The translations under genes were made by a program, and so were the position numbers. The notes beneath the pieces are model-generated. The model saw only the letters and a program-made list of their open reading frames with translations, made no database searches and was not told the DNA's origin. Below are positions 6,630 to 9,815 of a stretch of 9,815 nt of DNA, one piece after another. This stretch comes from Acidimicrobiia bacterium (GTDB lineage: Bacteria; Actinomycetota; Acidimicrobiia; Acidimicrobiales; Ilumatobacteraceae). The first letter of the stretch is position 1. Every line of letters begins with the position of its first letter. The stretch covers positions 1 through 9,815 of the forward strand of contig JACDHN010000067.1 in NCBI GenBank assembly GCA_013821025.1, in the 5' to 3' direction.

Positions 6630-7334
6630 TCAGAACAGGCGCGACGTGAGCTGCTTGCGGTAACGAGCGGTCCGCGGGTCGTCGGGACCCATCAGCTCGA
6701 GCAGGTCGACGAACCGCTGGCGGGCGTCGTCGTCATCGCGCACGGAGTCGAGCAGCGTGGTCAACTGCTGCTCGTAGTCGTCTTCAGGGGCATCACCGAG
6801 CCGGGCGGCGGCGGCGATCTTGCGGGTGCGGTCCGACTCAGGGATGCGCTCCAGTAGCGCCAGCGCCTCGTCGTTGTCGCCCCGCTCGACGAGCAGCTCG
6901 GCCAGGGCGACGATCGCGTCTTCGTTGCCGGGCTCGCCCTCGAGCACCTTACGTAGGCTGGTCTCGTCGCCGGCGGCGAGCAACTCGGCCTGCAAGGACT
7001 GCCCGGCCGTCGGCAGCAGCTTGTCGACGAACTCCTGCACGAAATGCTCTGGATAGCTACCCATGAAGCCGTCGACAGGCTGACCGTCGCGCAGGGCGTA
7101 CACCGCCGGGATCGACTGCACGCTGAACGCTTGAACCACTCCTGGGTTCTCGTCGATGTTCACCTTGGCCAGGATGACCTTGCCGTCGGTGGCGTCGATG
7201 ACCTTTTCGAGGATGGGGCCGAGCGTCTGGCACGGTTCGCACCAGGGTGCCCACATGTCGACAACGACGGGAGTGGTCTTGGAGCGCTGGACCACCTCGG
7301 ATTCGAACGTGGCATCTGTGACGTCGACGGTCAT
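6630..7334 (-). CDS. Thioredoxin-fold protein with TPR-like C-terminus (CnoX/YbbN type)
   Basis: The N-terminal half (1 to about 110) is a thioredoxin domain with active site WAPWCEPC (28-35; Cys32 and Cys35) and the cis-proline loop SIPAVY with Pro76. The second half (about 112-234) is helical and TPR-like, with repeats around EPGNEDAIVALAELLVERGD and DEALALLERIPE. This two-part layout matches the CnoX/YbbN family, thioredoxin-like chaperones that protect proteins from oxidative damage and can pass clients to GroEL or DnaK. Unlike E. coli CnoX, which lacks a redox-active CXXC, this protein keeps both cysteines, so reductase activity is plausible. Glu replaces the Gly of the usual CGPC. The ATG at 7334 has no ribosome-binding site but lies six bases after a TAGCCT box, which suggests a leaderless mRNA. 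It is divergent from the phosphotransferase and 119 bp upstream of comEA on the same strand. Confidence 0.92.
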   Translation of the reverse strand: MTVDVTDATFESEVVQRSKTTPVVVDMWAPWCEPCQTLGPILEKVIDATDGKVILAKVNIDENPGVVQAFSVQSIPAVYALRDGQPVDGFMGSYPEHFVQEFVDKLLPTAGQSLQAELLAAGDETSLRKVLEGEPGNEDAIVALAELLVERGDNDEALALLERIPESDRTRKIAAAARLGDAPEDDYEQQLTTLLDSVRDDDDARQRFVDLLELMGPDDPRTARYRKQLTSRLF

Positions 7335-7340
7335 GCGTTC

Positions 7341-7346
7341 AGGCTA
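7341..7346 (-). promoter_or_regulatory. Candidate -10 box for a leaderless thioredoxin-like mRNA
   Basis: On the minus strand TAGCCT (TANNNT type) is followed by exactly six bases and then the ATG at 7334. That places the expected transcription start at or next to the A of ATG, and no ribosome-binding site is present. No convincing -35 element was seen. Confidence 0.5.
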
Positions 7347-7362
7347 TCGGTGGCATCTCGCA

Positions 7363-7386
7363 GGCCCGATGGCCCGATGGCCCGAT
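7363..7386 (+). repeat. Three tandem copies of GGCCCGAT
   Basis: The octamer GGCCCGAT is repeated perfectly at 7363-7370, 7371-7378 and 7379-7386, in the spacer between the two divergent -10-like boxes. Such a repeated element could be a regulator-binding array shared by both genes or a simple slippage repeat. It is not part of any coding sequence I accept. Confidence 0.75.
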
Positions 7387-7427
7387 GAGCCCGGTGGGCC
7401 GGAAACCTCCCTCGGCACGACCGTCGG

Positions 7428-7433
7428 TACTGT
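7428..7433 (+). promoter_or_regulatory. Candidate -10 box for a leaderless phosphotransferase mRNA
   Basis: TACTGT (TANNNT type) ends six bases before the ATG at 7440, so transcription would start at the A of the start codon. This gene also lacks a recognisable ribosome-binding site. The arrangement mirrors that of the divergent thioredoxin-like gene. No clear -35 element was seen. Confidence 0.5.
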
Positions 7434-7439
7434 GGCGCC

Positions 7440-8477
7440 ATGGTCGACGTTCCCGGGATCGACGCTTCGGCGGTGTCGGAGTGGCTGGAGGTCACCGTGA
7501 CGGGAGCCCAGGGTCCGTTCCACTTCGAGCGCATCGCCGGCGGTCACTCGAACCTCACCTATCGCGTCGAGAGCGCAACCTCTGCACCGATGGTGCTGCG
7601 CAGGCCACCGCTCGGCCACGTGCTCGCCAGCGCCCACGACATGGGCCGCGAGCACCGCATCATCTCCGGGCTGGCGCGCTCGGACGTGCCGGTGCCACCG
7701 GCGCTCGGCTTCTGCGAGGACGCCGACGTCAACGGTGCCCCGTTCTACGTGATGGCGTACGTCGACGGGTACGTCGTGCGCTCGGACGAGATCGCCGCAG
7801 CGGTCCTGGTGCCGGCCGCTCGCACCGAGGTGAGCCGGACGCTCGTCGATACGTTGGCTGCGATCCACAGCGTCGACCTCGACGCCACAGGGCTGTCGGG
7901 GCTCGCACGCCACGACGGGTACATCGCCCGCCAGCTCAAGCGGTGGTACGGCCAGTGGAACCAGCAGAAGACGCGCGAGCTGTCCGGCGTCGATCGCGTA
8001 CACGAGGCGCTCAGCGAGCTCACGCCCGCGCAGCAGGAGGCGACGATCGTCCATGGCGACTACCGCCTCGACAACTGCATCGTGGGCAACGACGGGAAGG
8101 TGCGAGCCGTCCTCGATTGGGAGATCTGCACGCTCGGCGACCCGCTGGCCGACCTCGGGATGCTGATGGTGTACTGGACCGGACCAGACGACGAGACGTC
8201 GGCATGGCCGGGTGGCCGGGCGACGACGCTCGAAGGGTTCTGGAACCGGGACCGCATCGCTGCCCGTTACGCCGAGGTGTCGGGCCGAGATCTGGTGGCG
8301 CTCGATTTCTACGTCTCGTTCGCGTTCTGGAAGCTGGCCTGCATCCTCGAAGGTGTCTACTCCCGCTACCTCGGTGGAGCGCTCGGCGACCGGGACCGAT
8401 CCGAGCTGGAGCCATTCGCCCGTCAGGTCGAGGCAGCCGCGCGTGCCGCCGAGCAACGCTTGGAGCTCGTGCGATGA
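7440..8477 (+). CDS. APH/ACAD10-like phosphotransferase family protein
   Basis: The 345-aa product belongs to the aminoglycoside-phosphotransferase (protein-kinase-like) fold, in the subgroup resembling the N-terminal kinase-like domain of ACAD10. In mycobacteria such proteins are often encoded near acyl-CoA dehydrogenases. Seen are a glycine-containing nucleotide loop IAGGHSNLTYRV (32-43), the LRRPPLGHVLASAHDMGREHRII block (53-75) with Glu71, the catalytic loop HGDYRLDN (205-212, with Asp207 and Asn212) and the metal-binding DWE (226-228) followed by TLGDPLADLG (231-240). The usual VAIK lysine position appears to be Arg in LRR, as is common in this subgroup. The true substrate is unknown; antibiotic resistance should not be inferred. 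A link to acyl or hydroxyacyl metabolism is suggested by family and by the nearby acyl ligase. Its stop overlaps the next gene's start by ATGA. Start ATG 7440 is supported by the preceding -10-like box. Confidence 0.9.
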   Translation: MVDVPGIDASAVSEWLEVTVTGAQGPFHFERIAGGHSNLTYRVESATSAPMVLRRPPLGHVLASAHDMGREHRIISGLARSDVPVPPALGFCEDADVNGAPFYVMAYVDGYVVRSDEIAAAVLVPAARTEVSRTLVDTLAAIHSVDLDATGLSGLARHDGYIARQLKRWYGQWNQQKTRELSGVDRVHEALSELTPAQQEATIVHGDYRLDNCIVGNDGKVRAVLDWEICTLGDPLADLGMLMVYWTGPDDETSAWPGGRATTLEGFWNRDRIAARYAEVSGRDLVALDFYVSFAFWKLACILEGVYSRYLGGALGDRDRSELEPFARQVEAAARAAEQRLELVR

Positions 8478-9379
8478 GCCCCAGCAGCGACTACCGCCTC
8501 GTGGCCGAGGCCGGCGGGCTCGACAGTCCGACGCTGATCGTGATGTTGACGGGCTGGATCGACGCCAGCGAGTCGGCCAGCCGAGCCATGCAGGCACTGC
8601 TCGACGAGTGTGGCGGTGATCCGCTGGTGGAGTTCGACGACGACCAGTACATCGACTTCCGCGCCCGGCGGCCGATCATGTCGCTGCGCGACAGCGTGAG
8701 CACGGAGCTGTCATGGTCGTCGATCGAGATGCGCTCCGGACGGGACCTGAAGGGCAACGACGTGCTCCTGCTGTGCGGGCCGGAACCCGACATGTTCTGG
8801 CACCGCTTCGCCGAGCGCATCGGACAGCTGGCGCTCGACCTCGGCGTGTCGAAGATGATCGGCCTCGGCGCCTACCCGTACGCCGTGCCGCACACGAGGG
8901 CGCCGCGGCTGTCAGTCACCACGCCGTCGATCGATATCAGAGACCGGATGCCAACCCGGCACAGCAGCATCGACCTGCCGGCAGGCATGGCGGCCGTGCT
9001 GGAGCACACGATGCACGACCGCCATATCCCGGCCATGTCTTTGTGGGCCCAAGTGCCGCATTACGTGGCCTCGATGGCGTACCCAGCGGCAACGGTGGCA
9101 CTGATCGAAGCACTCAACGAACACGCCGATGTCCTGATCGACGGCGCCGATCTGCGTCATGAGGCCCTCGGCCAGCGCGACCGACTCGATCGGCTCGTGA
9201 GCTCCAACGAGGAGCACCAAGCCATGGTCGTGCAGCTGGAACGGATCTACGACGCCGACGAGGACCCGACCATCGGTGACGCCCCCGCCGACGGCACGAC
9301 GATGGGAGCGGGCCCGCTCCCGAGCGCCGACGAGCTGGCCGGCGAGATCGAGCGCTACCTTCGCGACCAAGGTAAGTGA
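8474..9379 (+). CDS. PAC2-family (proteasome assembly chaperone 2-like) protein
   Basis: The 301-aa product matches the actinobacterial PAC2 family, related in fold to archaeal and eukaryotic proteasome-assembly chaperones; its bacterial function is not established. Recognisable blocks are LTGWIDASESA (25-35), the FRARRPIMSLRDS stretch (62-74), CGPEPDMFWHRFAERI (101-116) and GLGAYPYAVPHTRAPRLSVTT (130-150). The C-terminus is charged and ends in a likely helix ELAGEIERYLRDQGK. Start ATG 8474 overlaps the phosphotransferase stop (ATGA) and has GGAG at 8462-8465, eight bases upstream, so the two genes are very probably one transcript with coupled translation. The frame is open far upstream, but only as a shadow of the phosphotransferase gene. 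It is convergent with the acyl ligase, with four bases between the stops and no room for a separate terminator. Confidence 0.9.
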   Translation: MSPSSDYRLVAEAGGLDSPTLIVMLTGWIDASESASRAMQALLDECGGDPLVEFDDDQYIDFRARRPIMSLRDSVSTELSWSSIEMRSGRDLKGNDVLLLCGPEPDMFWHRFAERIGQLALDLGVSKMIGLGAYPYAVPHTRAPRLSVTTPSIDIRDRMPTRHSSIDLPAGMAAVLEHTMHDRHIPAMSLWAQVPHYVASMAYPAATVALIEALNEHADVLIDGADLRHEALGQRDRLDRLVSSNEEHQAMVVQLERIYDADEDPTIGDAPADGTTMGAGPLPSADELAGEIERYLRDQGK

Positions 9380-9383
9380 GGGA

Positions 9384-9815
9384 TCAGTCGATCAGGGCCA
9401 GCTCTTCGTCGAGGTACTGCTGGCGACACTTCGAGCGCTGCAGTTTCCCAGACGACGTCTTGGGCAGCGTGCTCGGCTCGACGAGCATCACGTCGCGGGG
9501 CGGTAGGCCACACACCTGCAACGTGCGGTGGTGGATGTCGTGGCGCAGCGCGGACACGGCTTCGGTGTCGCCGGCATCGAGACGAGTCTCGGCCACGACC
9601 ACAACGCTCTCCTTGCCCTTGTAGCCCTCCACGCCGAACGCCATCACGTTGCCGGCGCGCACGCCGTCGATGCCGTTGACGGCGCGCTCGATGTCTTCTG
9701 GGAACACGTTGCGCCCGCCGACGATGATCACATCCTTGATCCGACCGCACAGCACGAGCTGGCCGTCGAGCAGATAGGCGAGATCGCCCGTGCACAACCA
9801 GCCGTCGCGGAACAG
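9384..9815 (-). CDS. Fatty-acyl-AMP ligase / long-chain acyl-CoA synthetase, C-terminal part (cut by window edge)
   Basis: The visible 143 residues are the C-terminal end of an adenylate-forming enzyme that activates a fatty acid with ATP to acyl-AMP, for transfer to CoA or an acyl carrier protein. Motifs seen are FRDGWLCTGDLAYL (2-15) with TGD, the hinge GRIKDVIIVGGRN (24-36), FPEDIE, and the C-terminal catalytic-lysine motif PKTSSGKLQR (118-127, Lys124). The IDGVRAGNVMAFGVEG stretch resembles fatty-acyl-AMP ligases (FAAL, FadD32-like) more than classic CoA ligases. Deciding this needs the missing N-terminal part, where FAALs carry an insertion. The frame runs open to the window edge, so at least three quarters of the protein lies beyond it. 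It points towards the PAC2 gene and ends four bases from that gene's stop. Confidence 0.9.
   Translation of the reverse strand: MFRDGWLCTGDLAYLLDGQLVLCGRIKDVIIVGGRNVFPEDIERAVNGIDGVRAGNVMAFGVEGYKGKESVVVVAETRLDAGDTEAVSALRHDIHHRTLQVCGLPPRDVMLVEPSTLPKTSSGKLQRSKCRQQYLDEELALID

Noticed and set aside
7385..8473. Upstream extension of the PAC2 frame to about 664 codons
   Set aside because: The added part overlaps the phosphotransferase in another frame and is Arg-rich with no recognisable domain; the ATG at 8474 has a ribosome-binding site and an ATGA overlap.
7440..8477. Reading the phosphotransferase as an aminoglycoside-resistance gene
   Set aside because: The motifs fit the ACAD10-like housekeeping branch of the APH fold; there is no resistance context or mobile element nearby.
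7344..8597. Minus-strand open frame (417 codons) opposite the phosphotransferase gene
   Set aside because: The plus strand encodes a protein with intact kinase-fold motifs over the same bases; the minus frame is an Arg/Val/His-rich shadow.

Overview
The window is GC-rich, gene-dense bacterial chromosome with no sign of mobile DNA. The cluster comEA / comEC / holA / rpsT / lepA / hrcA is a conserved actinobacterial (and wider Gram-positive) arrangement. The ComEC without a metallo-beta-lactamase tail, the PAC2-family protein, the ACAD10-like phosphotransferase and the fatty-acyl-AMP-ligase-like enzyme also fit Actinobacteriota. An Acidimicrobiia-like lineage is my best guess, but this is inference and was not checked against any database.

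Left part (1-2760): the 5' end of hrcA (heat-shock repressor, minus strand, running off the left edge) is preceded by a CIRCE-like operator that ends one base before its start codon. Next come lepA (EF4, minus) and rpsT (ribosomal protein S20, plus, GTG start), divergent across a 117-bp promoter region. A hairpin lies between the convergent ends of rpsT and holA.

Middle part (2761-6510): comEC (DNA-uptake channel) and holA (DNA polymerase III delta) overlap by ATGA on the minus strand. comEA (DNA-binding uptake receptor) lies further upstream on the same strand. The two com genes are separated by an oppositely oriented gene for an unrecognised four-helix membrane protein (5266-5751).

Right part (6630-9815): a thioredoxin-fold protein with a CEPC active site and a TPR-like tail (CnoX/YbbN type, minus) is divergent from a phosphotransferase gene (plus). 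Both have a TANNNT -10-like box exactly six bases before the ATG, which suggests leaderless mRNAs, and the spacer between them carries three copies of an octamer. The phosphotransferase and a PAC2-family gene overlap by ATGA. They converge, with 4 bp to spare, on the 3' end of a fatty-acyl-AMP-ligase-like gene that runs off the right edge.

The functions are stress control (hrcA, thioredoxin), translation (lepA, rpsT), replication (holA), DNA uptake (comEA/comEC) and probably acyl metabolism (phosphotransferase, acyl ligase). I found no rRNA, tRNA, CRISPR array, insertion sequence, phage gene or toxin-antitoxin pair. No stretch over 300 bp lacks a gene; the largest gap is 225-483. I do not see a convincing undescribed system; the points worth checking are regulatory and gene-order details.
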